Notes under the pieces: generated by a model
What the model was told of the DNA's origin: nothing
What the model saw: the letters and a program-made list of their open reading frames with translations, nothing else
Databases searched by the model: none
Source of the DNA: Syntrophaceae bacterium UBA5764
GTDB lineage: Bacteria; Desulfobacterota; Syntrophia; Syntrophales; Smithellaceae
Assembly (NCBI GenBank): GCA_002418825.1
Contig: DIEW01000083.1
Coordinates: 17,043-24,224 of the forward strand
Length of the DNA stretch: 7,182 bases
Direction of reading: 5' to 3'
In this document: positions 6,618 through 7,182 of the stretch, in pieces
Position numbering within the stretch: the first letter of the stretch is position 1
Layout of the letters: every line of letters starts with the position of its first letter
Position numbers and translations under genes: made by a program

Positions 6618-6623
6618 CGTCGT

Positions 6624-7182
6624 TCAGTTTGAAGGCATCATTTTTTTTGCGGCATGTTGTTCTGTGTGCCCGCCATGTTTGGATTGAAAATCGTAATATT
6701 CAGCTAGCTTGGCCAGGGCAAATACGGCCTGCGGCAGAACACTGTAGACGGGAACTCCTGCTTCGCAGAGAATACGTTGCATCATAAAACGCTTTTTTAC
6801 GTATTTTGGAAGGGGACTGTATTGCCGCGGGACAACGACCAGGGGTTTCCCTCCCGTGTGATTATGCGCCTTCTGCGCTATATAGTTTATTACATTTTCC
6901 AATTGTGCTCCATTGTCAAAATTATACAACCATTCAAGCTGTAGGGAAATAATAAACATGTCCACATAGCTCTCTGAAAGGATCTCCAGAGTCTTGCCAA
7001 ACAATTCCAGTTCGATAAACAATAGATGTGCATCAATGGGGTTGCGGATCATATTTCCTGCCGGTGGTATGAATTGCCGTAGTTTTTGCGTAACTTCGGC
7101 AGGCAGAGAAACAAGATCGAGTCCTAGTTGCGCGCAGCTGTCCGCCGCTGCCACGCCGATGCCGCCGCCGGTGCCGACAACC
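6624..7182 (-). CDS. ADP-forming acyl-CoA synthetase (acetate-CoA ligase type), C-terminal part, 5' end off window
   Basis: The frame is open from the right edge to TGA 6626-6624, giving 186 visible residues. The first ones read VVGTGGGIGVAAADSC, followed by GLDLVSLPAEVTQKLRQFIPP and a NPIDA motif. This is the C-terminal succinyl-CoA-ligase-like subdomain of NDP-forming acyl-CoA synthetases, which interconvert acyl-CoA plus ADP and phosphate with acid, CoA and ATP. A GTG at 7154 could be mistaken for a start, but the glycine-rich motif before it is conserved and in frame, so the gene begins outside the window. The phosphohistidine segment and CoA-binding domain should lie upstream. No ATP-grasp domain follows, so this is either a separate alpha subunit or a fusion with ATP-grasp at the N-terminus. 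The last 20 residues (KHGGHTEQHAAKKMMPSN) are a low-conservation, His- and Lys-rich tail. Confidence 0.82.
   Translation of the reverse strand, partial: VVGTGGGIGVAAADSCAQLGLDLVSLPAEVTQKLRQFIPPAGNMIRNPIDAHLLFIELELFGKTLEILSESYVDMFIISLQLEWLYNFDNGAQLENVINYIAQKAHNHTGGKPLVVVPRQYSPLPKYVKKRFMMQRILCEAGVPVYSVLPQAVFALAKLAEYYDFQSKHGGHTEQHAAKKMMPSN

Noticed and set aside
7152..7154. GTG at 7154 as the start of the acyl-CoA synthetase
   Set aside because: The in-frame codons before it encode the conserved VVGTGGGIG motif, so the gene continues beyond the right edge.

Overview
The window reads as ordinary chromosomal DNA from an anaerobic Gram-negative bacterium, most likely a Desulfobacterota (former Deltaproteobacteria) relative. 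This placement is inference. It rests on a PAS sensor kinase of a style common in that group, a MepM-like M23 peptidase, Lgt, and a probable selenoprotein. No rRNA, tRNA, CRISPR array or insertion sequence was seen. No gene-free stretch exceeds about 200 bases.

Left part (1-2706, minus strand): a probable three-gene operon, read right to left. It holds thioredoxin reductase (trxB), prolipoprotein diacylglyceryl transferase (lgt) and a flavin-dependent pyridine nucleotide-disulfide oxidoreductase of the CoA-disulfide reductase/NADH oxidase family, which runs off the left edge. The last gene is the highlight. Its frame is open for all 281 visible codons except one TGA at codon 44, exactly where the family has its single redox-active cysteine. 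Directly downstream is an 8-bp hairpin with a GGC loop, 18 nt after the TGA, the geometry of a bacterial SECIS element. It is best read as a selenocysteine protein that a standard gene caller would truncate or call a pseudogene.

Middle (2707-5143): a lone plus-strand sulfotransferase gene lies divergent from trxB and convergent with a minus-strand, membrane-anchored M23 metallopeptidase of MepM type with a TTG start.

Right part (5144-7182): a plus-strand membrane-anchored PAS histidine kinase lies divergent from the peptidase. Its ATP-binding domain is intact, but its H-box carries lysine in place of the phosphoacceptor histidine. A hairpin plus T-run follows its stop. The right edge holds the C-terminal part of a minus-strand ADP-forming acyl-CoA synthetase, cut by the window.

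Together the genes cover thiol and flavin redox chemistry, envelope biogenesis (lipoprotein lipidation, peptidoglycan cleavage, possibly glycan sulfation), a probably non-canonical sensor protein and acyl-CoA energy metabolism. The only convincing operon is trxB-lgt-selenoprotein.
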